From NCBI GenBank assembly GCA_009692425.1, contig SHZF01000036.1:1-47401 (forward strand): 47,401 bases of DNA, written 5' to 3'. Origin of the DNA: Myxococcales bacterium (lineage in GTDB: Bacteria > Myxococcota_A > UBA9042). The translations under genes were made by a program, and so were the position numbers. Below the pieces are notes generated by a model. The model was given only the letters and a program-made list of their open reading frames with translations. It was not told the DNA's origin and did no database searches. Below, in pieces: positions 16,426-24,953 of this stretch. Position 1 is the first letter of the stretch; each line of letters begins with the position of its first letter.

Positions 16426-19107
16426 CTAGGCGGCAACTTCGACGCGCACCCGCAACCCCGACGTGCCGACCGCGATGCCGTCGTCTACCACATCGTGTCG
16501 CAACGTGCGTCCGCGCACCGTGGCGAGAAAGTCGCGTTCGACCGCGGCGTACGCCTCCCAGCCTGCGCCTGACACCACTACTGCATCGAGCACGCGCCCG
16601 CCACCCAACTGCTGGGCCGTCTTTGCCGCGCGCGCCGCCGTCACGAGTTCGCCGAGCCGGACGCCGAGCGCTTCGCCTTCGAGGTCCCTCATGCCGCCGA
16701 ACACATCGACGACGCCGGTCTGGGCCGACTCCGGCCACGCCGCCACATGCACGCTCACCGGCGCGTCCGGGCCAAGCAGCGGCCGCACCGCCTTGTCGTA
16801 GAGCTCCTCGGTCAGGAAGGGCACGACGGGCGCGAACAACCGCAGCAACGTCCAGGTGCCGTCGCGCAGCGTCACCCGCGCGGCCTCGACCTCCCCCGCG
16901 GTGAACGCGACCACAGCGCCGTCCGCGGCCGATCGGAAGCGGTCTTTCACCATCTCGAGGTAGGCGTCGCACCAGTCGGCCCAGAAGAACTGTTCGACGG
17001 CGCGCAAAGCCTTGCTGTACTCGTACTCCTCGAAAGCCTGCGTCGCCTCGTGCACCACCGCCACCAGCCGGCTGCGTATCCAGCGATCGGCCGGCGTCGG
17101 GGCCTCGGCCACACTGCCGGGCTGCCAGCCATCGAGGTACATCAGCGCGAACCGCGAGGAATTCCACAGCTTCGTCAGCAGGCGCTTGCCCCCTTTGACG
17201 TCCTCCTCGTTCCAGCGCAGGTCGTGGCCCAACGTCGCGCCGGCGGCCCAGTAACGCAGTGCATCGGCCGAGTACTTTGCAATGATTTCTGCCGGGTCGA
17301 CGAAATTCCCGGCCCGCTTCGACATCTTCTTGCCAGTGCGGTCCAGGCCCCAGCCCGAGATCATCACGTCGCGCCACGGCAATCCGTCCGTGTGCAGGTG
17401 CGATTTCGCGACCGAGTAGAAAAGCCAAGTGCGGATGATCTCGAACGCCTGCACGCGCACACCCATCGGGTAGATCGCCGGCCGTGCCCGATCGCGTTCC
17501 GGGGTGGCGGGGCCCTGCACGTCGTCCCACGCGGCCCAGTTCGCGTTGAGCAGGGGCGTCAGCGATGACGTCATCCACGTATCCATCACATCGGGCTCGG
17601 GCCGGAACGACGCACCTCCGCACGCCGCGCAATGCGCCAGCGGGCACGGTGTCATCAGCGGATCGATCGGCAGGCTTGCTTCGTCGGCAAAAGCCGGCGC
17701 ATTGCAAGCATCGCAGAACCACAGCGGAAACGGCACGCCGTAGAAGCGCTGGCGGCTGATGTTCCAGTCCCACCGAAGGTTCTCGACCCAGTGCTCGTAG
17801 CGGTCGCGCATGAAGTCGGGGAACCAGCGCAGTTCGCGGCCGCGCTGCAGCAGTTCCTCCTTCAGGTCGAGCAGGCGGATGAACCACTGGGGCGCCACCT
17901 GGATTTCCACCGGCGTAGAACACCGCTCGTGCAGGCTGGCCCGGCTGACGTTGGCGCGGACGCCGAGCAGGTGGCCGTGGGCGCGCAACAGGTCGACCGC
18001 AGCCGCGCGCGCCTCGCTGTACACGTTCGAGCCCTTCGCTTGCACATGCACACGCTTCCCGTCGAGGTCCGGCAGATGGGGTGTCACCATGCGGCCCTGG
18101 CGGTCGAGCAGGATCACGGTGTCGAGCTTGTGCGTGCGCCACTTCGCGATGTCCTCGGAGTCGCCGAACGTGCACACCATCATCAGGCCGCTGCCGAAGT
18201 CGGGGTCCACACTGGCGTCGCGCACGAGCGGCACGGTCCGATACGAGTCCTCGGTCACCGCGCCACCGATGCTGCCGTCGGCGTTCGTTGCGTCGGACCG
18301 CTCGAATCGCAGTTGCGTCAACGGCACCCGGAAGCGCAACCCATCCAGACCGGCAAAGCGCTTGTCGTCGGGGTGGCACGCCAGCGCCACGCAGGCCGGC
18401 ACCAGTTCAGGCCGCGTCGTCTCGATCACGGCGGCTGCGGTCGGCGCGGCACCCACCAGCGACTCCGGCGCCAGGTCGAAGCGCACGCTGTGCATCGGTC
18501 GGTCCTGCTCTTCGCCCGGCTCGACGTCGGCCTGGGCCAGCGCCGTCGCGCACGCCGGGCACCACAGGATCGGGTCCTCGCGCCGCTCGAGCCGCCCCTG
18601 CCGCACGAGGTCGAGAAAGGACTTCTGCGCATGCCGCACCGCGCGCGGCTGGATGGTCGAATACGTCATGCGCCAGTCGACGCTCAGCCCGAGCGCGCGC
18701 CACAGGTCTTCGTACACCTTGGCACCAGCGCGGGTCTCCTGCAGGCACAACTCGACGAACTCGGCGCGCGTGATCTTCGCCTTGTTGACCTTGTGCTTCT
18801 GCTCGACGTAGCGCTCGGTCGGCAGGCCGTTGTCGTCGAAGCCCATCGGGTAGAAAATGGCCTTGCCGCGCATGCGCTGGAAGCGCACGACGAACTCCGC
18901 CTGGCTGTACGACATGGCGTGGCCGACGTGCAGGTGCGCGGCGCTGACGTACGGCGGCGGCGTATCGACGCTGAACACGTTGCCGGCGCGGGCCGCGGGG
19001 CTGGCGGGGTCCCAGCGGTGCAGGCCGAGCTCTTCCCAGCGCCGCAGCCAGTGCGCCTCGGCGGCGGCGGGCTCGTAGGTCTTGGGCAGGAGGTCGGCGC
19101 TGGACAT
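16426..19107 (-). CDS. valS: Valyl-tRNA synthetase, archaeal-type
   Basis: 893 residues. Charges tRNA-Val with valine. Class I signature DTPPPYVSAAHLHVGHAMSY (HIGH variant HVGH at 60-63) and GKKMSKRAGN near 593. PMGFDDNGLPTERYVEQ and the zinc-type pairs CPAC, CDAC and CAAC are typical of the archaeal-like ValRS branch also found in some bacteria such as Rickettsia, not of the usual bacterial form. The C-terminal tail is short and lacks the long coiled coil of bacterial ValRS. Start ATG 19107 has GAGG a few bases upstream; the reading frame continues upstream but without homology. The 151-base gap to the divergent gene at 19259 holds both promoters. Confidence 0.93.
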   Translation of the reverse strand: MSSADLLPKTYEPAAAEAHWLRRWEELGLHRWDPASPAARAGNVFSVDTPPPYVSAAHLHVGHAMSYSQAEFVVRFQRMRGKAIFYPMGFDDNGLPTERYVEQKHKVNKAKITRAEFVELCLQETRAGAKVYEDLWRALGLSVDWRMTYSTIQPRAVRHAQKSFLDLVRQGRLERREDPILWCPACATALAQADVEPGEEQDRPMHSVRFDLAPESLVGAAPTAAAVIETTRPELVPACVALACHPDDKRFAGLDGLRFRVPLTQLRFERSDATNADGSIGGAVTEDSYRTVPLVRDASVDPDFGSGLMMVCTFGDSEDIAKWRTHKLDTVILLDRQGRMVTPHLPDLDGKRVHVQAKGSNVYSEARAAAVDLLRAHGHLLGVRANVSRASLHERCSTPVEIQVAPQWFIRLLDLKEELLQRGRELRWFPDFMRDRYEHWVENLRWDWNISRQRFYGVPFPLWFCDACNAPAFADEASLPIDPLMTPCPLAHCAACGGASFRPEPDVMDTWMTSSLTPLLNANWAAWDDVQGPATPERDRARPAIYPMGVRVQAFEIIRTWLFYSVAKSHLHTDGLPWRDVMISGWGLDRTGKKMSKRAGNFVDPAEIIAKYSADALRYWAAGATLGHDLRWNEEDVKGGKRLLTKLWNSSRFALMYLDGWQPGSVAEAPTPADRWIRSRLVAVVHEATQAFEEYEYSKALRAVEQFFWADWCDAYLEMVKDRFRSAADGAVVAFTAGEVEAARVTLRDGTWTLLRLFAPVVPFLTEELYDKAVRPLLGPDAPVSVHVAAWPESAQTGVVDVFGGMRDLEGEALGVRLGELVTAARAAKTAQQLGGGRVLDAVVVSGAGWEAYAAVERDFLATVRGRTLRHDVVDDGIAVGTSGLRVRVEVAA

Positions 19108-19258
19108 GGAGCCTCGGCGGGGCGGCGATGGGGGCGCCAGCGTAGGGCATGGCGGCGGCGGGGTGCAACGGCTGGGTGCGGCGGTCCGTCGCGAGACCGT
19201 CGTCGTTCTATGAGCGCGGGCGTGGTAGACTGTCGGCCCGCCACCGCGAGGCCCCGCC

Positions 19259-21328
19259 ATGCGCCGCACCGTCCTGCCCCTCCTCCTGCTCGCCATGCTG
19301 TTGCCCACAACGGCCGTCGCCGTGCCGAAAACCCTGAGCCTGCAAGGGTACTTGCGTACGTCCGGCGGCGCGCCCGTGCCCGACGGCGACTACGGCCTCA
19401 CCGTGCGCTTCTACGACAAGCAGGTGGGCGGCGCCGAACTGTACTCCGACCTGTCGCCCGGCGTGAAGGTCCAGGGCGGCGTGTTCGACATGACTGTCGG
19501 CGTCGTCAAACCATTGGACCTCCAAGCATTTACTACGGCGCAGGCCACGTGGGTCGGCGTCTCGATTGGGACAGAACCCGAACTGCCGCGCGCTCCGCTC
19601 CACGCTGTGCCCTATGCCGTGCGCGCGCTGGTGGCCACGCAACTGGCGTGCAGTGCGTGCGTCGGCGCGGCCCAACTGGAGCCCGGCGTGCTCGCGGGCC
19701 TGACGAAGTCCGGCGAACTGGCCAAGGTCGCCACCAGCGGCCTTTTCGCGGACCTGACCGGCGGCCCGGACCTCACTGCGTACGCCAAGCTGGGCGAACT
19801 GGCCAAGGTGGCCAAGACCGGCGCGTTTGCTGACTTGACCGGTGGCCCCAATCTCAGCGCCTACGCCAAGCTTGCGGACCTCGGGCCCTATGCGAAGGCG
19901 GTCGAACTCGCGGCAGTGGCCACCAGCGGCTCCTACACGGACCTCAAGGGCACGCCCGACCTCAAGCCCTATGCCAAGATCGCAGACCTGCCCGGCGTCG
20001 CGCAGACCGGCAAGTTTGCGGATCTGAACGGTATCCCCCCGCTGGCGCAGCTCGGCAAGGCGTGCGGCTCAGGCCTGTTCGTGCGCGGACTGCTGGCCGA
20101 CGGCGCGCTCGACTGTGCCGTGCCCGAGGTCAAGGTGACGCTGCCGCCCGACGGGCTCGCCGCGGTTTCGAACGGCGCGCTGACCAACGTGTTCGTCGTG
20201 GCGAGCGCGAAGACACCGGCCGCGCCCATCCCCGACAACAGTCCGCTGGGTGCCACCGACGAACTCGACGTGCCCGACGTCGGCACCGTGCAGTCGCTCA
20301 CCGTGAGCGTCAAGGTGTTGAATTCAGACATTTCTGGCTTGACCGTCAAGCTGTATGACCCGAACCTCAAAACGTACGTGCTCCACGACAAAAGCGGCAA
20401 CGGCGGCGTGCTCGACACGACCTATCCGCAACCGAGCATGCCCGTGAGCGGCGATCTCGGCGGCTGGATCGGCAAGAATCCGAAGGGCAAGTGGCGGCTC
20501 GAGGTCATCGACTCAAAGTTCTTCAACAACAAGGACGACGGCCAACTCGTCGCGTGGAAGGTCACGACCCAGGCCGTGTCGGCGCAGAACGTCGAGGTCA
20601 AGGGCGATGTGGCGGTGTTGGGCGCGGTGCTGCCGGGAGCCTTCCGCTTCCCCATCGGCGCGGCGGCGCCGTTCGCGTGTACGCCCGACAGGCTCGGCTT
20701 TGCCTACCTCGAAACGGGCTCGACCGACCTGAAGGTCTGCCGCGGCGGCAAGTGGACGGCGGCCGTCTTCCGCGAGTGCGGCAACGGCGTGGTCGAGGCG
20801 CCCGAGGCGTGTGACGATGGTGCCGCCAACTCCGACGCGCCGGGCAAGTGCCGGACGACCTGCCTCAAGCCGGCGTGCGGCGACAAGATCATCGACCCCG
20901 GCGAGCCGTGCGACGACGGCAATGATGTCACGACGGACGGCTGCGACGCCTGCAAGATTCCGTGCGCGAACGGGTATCTCTACAACAGCGTGTGTTTGCG
21001 CGCGGTGGTCCAGACGACCAACGGCAACCAGCCCCCGGCGGGCTGCACGCCATACCAGCCAGCGGTCAAGTGGGGGCAGCCCGAGTACCTTGCGATCTGC
21101 AACTACTTCTCGCCCAAGCTGGGCAAGACCGTGAACTGTGCCGCCGTCGATACGGATGCCGACGGCGGCCTGTGCAACAACTACCAGGCGTTGCTGTCGT
21201 GGGAAGCGAACTCGAGCCCCGACATCTGGCTCCACAGCGCGTCGTTCACCTGGAACCCGAAGAACGGCGCGAACAACTGCAACCTGGTCAGTGCCGGCGA
21301 CGACATCGTGGTGTACGCCTGCAAGTAA
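19259..21328 (+). CDS. Secreted modular protein: tail-fibre-like repeats, P/Homo B domain and Cys-rich repeats
   Basis: 689 residues with a clear signal peptide (LLLLAMLLPTTAVA). Residues about 25-130 resemble the beta domain that often precedes tail-fibre-like repeats. Residues about 140-265 are degenerate repeats of the phage-tail type, each ending AKVATSGLFADLTGGPDL or similar. A P/Homo B-like beta-sandwich spans about 330-440 (SLTVSVKVLNSDISGLTVKL; LGGWIGKNPKGKWRLEV), seen elsewhere attached to proteases but here without one. Two CGNGVVEAPEACDDG-type repeats cover about 506-565. The last 110 residues contain six Cys and no known motif. GAGG precedes the ATG by seven bases. Likely extracellular adhesion or display; inference only. 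Confidence 0.82.
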   Translation: MRRTVLPLLLLAMLLPTTAVAVPKTLSLQGYLRTSGGAPVPDGDYGLTVRFYDKQVGGAELYSDLSPGVKVQGGVFDMTVGVVKPLDLQAFTTAQATWVGVSIGTEPELPRAPLHAVPYAVRALVATQLACSACVGAAQLEPGVLAGLTKSGELAKVATSGLFADLTGGPDLTAYAKLGELAKVAKTGAFADLTGGPNLSAYAKLADLGPYAKAVELAAVATSGSYTDLKGTPDLKPYAKIADLPGVAQTGKFADLNGIPPLAQLGKACGSGLFVRGLLADGALDCAVPEVKVTLPPDGLAAVSNGALTNVFVVASAKTPAAPIPDNSPLGATDELDVPDVGTVQSLTVSVKVLNSDISGLTVKLYDPNLKTYVLHDKSGNGGVLDTTYPQPSMPVSGDLGGWIGKNPKGKWRLEVIDSKFFNNKDDGQLVAWKVTTQAVSAQNVEVKGDVAVLGAVLPGAFRFPIGAAAPFACTPDRLGFAYLETGSTDLKVCRGGKWTAAVFRECGNGVVEAPEACDDGAANSDAPGKCRTTCLKPACGDKIIDPGEPCDDGNDVTTDGCDACKIPCANGYLYNSVCLRAVVQTTNGNQPPAGCTPYQPAVKWGQPEYLAICNYFSPKLGKTVNCAAVDTDADGGLCNNYQALLSWEANSSPDIWLHSASFTWNPKNGANNCNLVSAGDDIVVYACK

Positions 21329-21344
21329 GGCACGAGAATCGCGG

Positions 21345-24300
21345 TCAAGGCGTGGCCACGCAGTTCGCAACGGCTGTGAACTTGCACTTGCCCGTCGCCC
21401 CGTCGCACGTGTCGGCCGTGCAGCTGTCGAAATCGTTGCAGGCCATGGCGTTCCACGTCACCCGCCGGATGCGGTGGTTCGACGTGTCTGCCACCGCGAG
21501 GCTGCCCGCGCTGTCGAACGCCACGCCCTGTGGCGCGCTGAACATCGCCTTGTTTGCCGGGCCATCGCCCCACGCGTACTGGCCGGTGCCCGCGATCGTC
21601 CACACGGTGCCGTCGGGCTTGACGCCGCGCAGGCGATGGTTGTCCTTGTCCGCCACGATCACGAAGCCCGCGGGCGACCACGCGACATCTGCGGGATTGT
21701 TGAATTTCGCCACCGCCGCGGGGCCGTCGGCCATGCCCGCATAGGTGCCCGCGACCGTCGTCACCATGCCGTCGGGTGCCAGTCGGCGCACGCGGTGGTT
21801 GCCCGTGTCGGCGAACCACAGGCCGCCCTTGTCGTCCATCGCAAGACCTTGAGGTCCATTGAGTTGTGCCAGCGCGCCGACCGCGTCCTTCCACCCCTTC
21901 GCGCTGCCGGCCACCGTCGTGGTCTGTCCGGTCACCATCACCTTGCGGATGCGGTTGTTGAACTGGTCCGCGACGTAGAGTACTGCCTTGCCATCGAGCA
22001 CGAGGTCGGTGGGCCCGTTGAAGCGCGCACCGGTGCCGCTGCCGTCCTGAAAGCCAGAAAATCCGTCACCTGCCAGGGTCGACACCATGCCCTGCGGCGT
22101 GATTCGGCGGATCCGGTGGCCCTGCGACTCCGCCACGTAGACGGTGCCGTCCTTGGCGACCACGACACCTGCGGGGCCGTTGAACTGGGCAAAGGCTCCC
22201 GGCCCATCGAGGCCGCCCGGCGCCCCGGTGCCGGCCCACGTCGTCACTTTCGTGTCGCCGCCACCCTTGCCGTCGAATGTGACCTTGCGGACGCGGTGCC
22301 CCTGCCAGTCCGCCACGAAGATGGACCCGTCCGGTCCCCACGCGGCGTCACGCGGCAAGAGGAAGCTGGCGAGGTTCCCGGGGCCATCCTGGCTGCCGGG
22401 CATGCCGGAACCCGCGGCCGTCGCCACGTCGCCCTGTGCGCCCACTTCACACTGGCCGGACACGCAGTTCTCGTCTGCGGTGCACGCGGTGCCGTCGTCA
22501 CAGGCCGCATCCAGTTCGCCGTGCTCGCACGCTCCGGTCGCGCCCGCGCAGTAGTCGACCGTGCAGGCGTTCGCGTCGTCACAGGACGCTGTCGAGCCGA
22601 GGCACGCTCCCGCGCTGCTGCAGACGTCTGCCGTCGTGCAGGCGTTCCAGTCTGTGCACGGGCCGCCCGGTGCGATAGGCGGGAAGTTGCAGGTCGCGGC
22701 CTTGGCGTCGCACACGTCCTGAGTGCACAGCTTGCCGTCCCAGCACGTCACCGCGTTCGGAGTCAGGCGGCGCACACGGTGGTTGCCCGTGTCGGCCACC
22801 AGCAGGCTGCCGCCGGCTTCGATCGCGATCGCCTGCGGGCCCACGAAGGCGGCACTTTTCGCATTGCCGTCCACCCACCCGGTGTACTCGCCACCCAGGG
22901 TAGAGACCACACCGTCCTTGCGCACGAGACGCACGCGATGGTTGTCGCGGTCTGTCAGGATCAGGCTGCCGCCGCCGACCGACGACCACGCGATGCCGTG
23001 CGGCGCCGACAGCTTCGCCTTCGGGCCGGGGCCATCGACGTACCCGAACGAACTGCCGGCCACCGTCACGACCTGCCCTTCCGGCCCGAGGCGCCGCACG
23101 CGGTGGCCCGTCGACTCGCTAAACCAGAGCGTGCCGCCGGGGTCCATCGCCAGGCCCATCGGCCCGTCGAGCACGGCCTGTGCGGCCGGGCCATCCTTCC
23201 ACCCCTTGAGTCCGCTGCCGGCTACCGTCGAGACGACACCCGCCTGCAGCTTGCGGATGCGCTGGTTGCCAAAGTCGGCGATGTACACGGTGCCCGCGGC
23301 GTCTACCGCGACGCCCGTCGGATTCTGGAAGCGCGCCTTGCCCGCCGGCCCGTCTGCGAACCCCGGCACGCCGTCGCCCGCCACCGATGTCACCTGGCCG
23401 ACCGCATCGATCTTGCGCACGCGCTGCCCCTGCCACTCCGCCACGAAAAGCCCGCCGCCTTTGTCGAGCGCGATGCCGCGCGGTTGGTTGAACTTCGCCT
23501 GCGTGCCCAGGCCGTCGGCGTGGCCCGGCGTGCCGCTGCCGGCCCACAGCGTCACGGCGCCGTCCGGTCCGATGCGCCGCACGCGGTGGCCGGCGAACTC
23601 GGTCACGAACGCGAACCCGGCGCCGTCCACGGCAATGCCGCCCGGCTCGACGAAGCTCGCCTTGTCTCCGGGGCCGTCGATCCCGCCCGGCTGGCCCGAG
23701 CCCGCGACCGTGGTGACCGTCCCCGACGGGTCGGCCACGCACTGGCCGGCACTGCACTGGTCGCCCTTCGTGCACGCTGAGCCGTCGTCGCACGGCCCGG
23801 TCAACTGGGCGTGGGTGCAACTCCCCGAGGCCTTCGCGCAGCCGTCCGACGTGCACGGATTCGCGTCGTCGCAGTCCTTCTTCGGGTGCGCGCACAGCAC
23901 CGTCTTGGGGTCGCACGTGTCGTCCGTGCACGGGTCGGCATCGACGCAAGCGATGGTGTCCCAACCGGAACCGTTCGCCTTGCACGTGGCCGGCTTGCCA
24001 TCGACGCACGCCTTTTGGCCGACGCTGCAGGCCTTGTCGGCGCACGCACCCGCGTTGCAGAACTTGCCCTGCGCGGCGCAGTCCGCCAGCGTGGTCTGCT
24101 TCGTGCCGGTCGCGTTGCAGGCGAGCGCGATGCCGCCTTGGCACGTGGCCTGACCGGGCTCGCACACCTTGGGCAGGCAACCGCCGCCGTCGCAGGCCTC
24201 GCCCGCCGGGCAGGCCGTCTGCGTCCAGGTCTTGCCGTCTGCGCACGTGGCAACCAGCCCCGCCTCGCACTTCGTCGCACCCACGTTACAGCCCACGAGC

Positions 24301-24914
24301 GCGCACTTGCCGGCCACGCATTGTTGACCGGCGGCAGCACAGTCGACCACGGCAGCCGCACCGCTGCCGTCGGCCGCGCACAGCTTGACGACGGCGCCAT
24401 CGCAAGACGTCGCGCCCGGGGCACACGCCAGCGCCTCGCACTTGCCGGCCTTGCACTTCGCCTGAGCGCCGCACGCTTGCGGTACCCACAGGCCGTCGGC
24501 GCCGCACGCCGCCGCGGTCGCGGCATCGACGCACTGCAACTCGCCAGGCTGGCAGTTGCCGCACGTGTGCTTATCCACGATGCAGATGCCCGTCGCGCAG
24601 TCCACGTGCTTGTCGCAGGGCTGGCCCGTGGCCGCCAGAGGGACATCCGGGGCTGCCGTGTCGCCGTCGCTCGCAACTGTTTCCTTGGGCGCCGCCGCAT
24701 CGACCTGGGCCGGCGCAGTTTCCGCGCCCGTGCTCGCATCGCTCACCGTCGTTGCATCACTCGACAAGACCGGCAGCGTGTCGCTGTCGGAGCACGCCCA
24801 GCCCAGCGCAGCCAGCCCAAACAACATCGCATGCCGCGCGCCCCACTTCTCGCCGCGCCATTGGAGGATCAGGGCGCACCATCGCAGTGCCGGCGCCGTC
24901 CATGTCACTGCCAT
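21345..24914 (-). CDS. NHL-repeat lipoprotein with two six-bladed propellers
   Basis: 1189 residues. A long N-region precedes a hydrophobic stretch and lipobox-like LGWAC (Cys41). Residues about 75-390 are Cys-rich short repeats (CAAQGKFCNAGACADKACS type and CDDGSACTKGDQC). Two blocks of six NHL-like blades follow, about 400-720 and 828-1155. Each blade runs VTTVAGSG, DGPG, ARFNGPTGVAVD, VYVAD and NHRIRRI. Each block is followed by a Cys-rich linker (CWDGKLCTQDVCD; CNDFDSCTADTCD). NHL propellers bind protein or RNA partners, or carry extracellular enzymes; no catalytic motif is visible. Start ATG 24914 is chosen for its AAAGGAG five bases upstream; ATG 24827 would give a shorter signal peptide. 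Convergent with the previous gene, 16 bases apart. Confidence 0.85.
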   Translation of the reverse strand: MAVTWTAPALRWCALILQWRGEKWGARHAMLFGLAALGWACSDSDTLPVLSSDATTVSDASTGAETAPAQVDAAAPKETVASDGDTAAPDVPLAATGQPCDKHVDCATGICIVDKHTCGNCQPGELQCVDAATAAACGADGLWVPQACGAQAKCKAGKCEALACAPGATSCDGAVVKLCAADGSGAAAVVDCAAAGQQCVAGKCALVGCNVGATKCEAGLVATCADGKTWTQTACPAGEACDGGGCLPKVCEPGQATCQGGIALACNATGTKQTTLADCAAQGKFCNAGACADKACSVGQKACVDGKPATCKANGSGWDTIACVDADPCTDDTCDPKTVLCAHPKKDCDDANPCTSDGCAKASGSCTHAQLTGPCDDGSACTKGDQCSAGQCVADPSGTVTTVAGSGQPGGIDGPGDKASFVEPGGIAVDGAGFAFVTEFAGHRVRRIGPDGAVTLWAGSGTPGHADGLGTQAKFNQPRGIALDKGGGLFVAEWQGQRVRKIDAVGQVTSVAGDGVPGFADGPAGKARFQNPTGVAVDAAGTVYIADFGNQRIRKLQAGVVSTVAGSGLKGWKDGPAAQAVLDGPMGLAMDPGGTLWFSESTGHRVRRLGPEGQVVTVAGSSFGYVDGPGPKAKLSAPHGIAWSSVGGGSLILTDRDNHRVRLVRKDGVVSTLGGEYTGWVDGNAKSAAFVGPQAIAIEAGGSLLVADTGNHRVRRLTPNAVTCWDGKLCTQDVCDAKAATCNFPPIAPGGPCTDWNACTTADVCSSAGACLGSTASCDDANACTVDYCAGATGACEHGELDAACDDGTACTADENCVSGQCEVGAQGDVATAAGSGMPGSQDGPGNLASFLLPRDAAWGPDGSIFVADWQGHRVRKVTFDGKGGGDTKVTTWAGTGAPGGLDGPGAFAQFNGPAGVVVAKDGTVYVAESQGHRIRRITPQGMVSTLAGDGFSGFQDGSGTGARFNGPTDLVLDGKAVLYVADQFNNRIRKVMVTGQTTTVAGSAKGWKDAVGALAQLNGPQGLAMDDKGGLWFADTGNHRVRRLAPDGMVTTVAGTYAGMADGPAAVAKFNNPADVAWSPAGFVIVADKDNHRLRGVKPDGTVWTIAGTGQYAWGDGPANKAMFSAPQGVAFDSAGSLAVADTSNHRIRRVTWNAMACNDFDSCTADTCDGATGKCKFTAVANCVATP

Positions 24915-24953
24915 CCTAGCTCCTTTCCCGTTGCTGGCGCCGCCGCCCATCAG

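Noticed and set aside
11566-18379. Very long open frames on the opposite strands (for example 11566-16263 plus and 13754-18379 minus)
   Set aside because: They are frame artefacts of GC-rich coding; the other strand or frame carries recognisable domains with lipoboxes, catalytic motifs or tRNA-synthetase signatures.
22430-23715. Repeated NHL segments as a possible CRISPR or mobile element
   Set aside because: Repeats are degenerate at DNA level, in frame and encode propeller blades.
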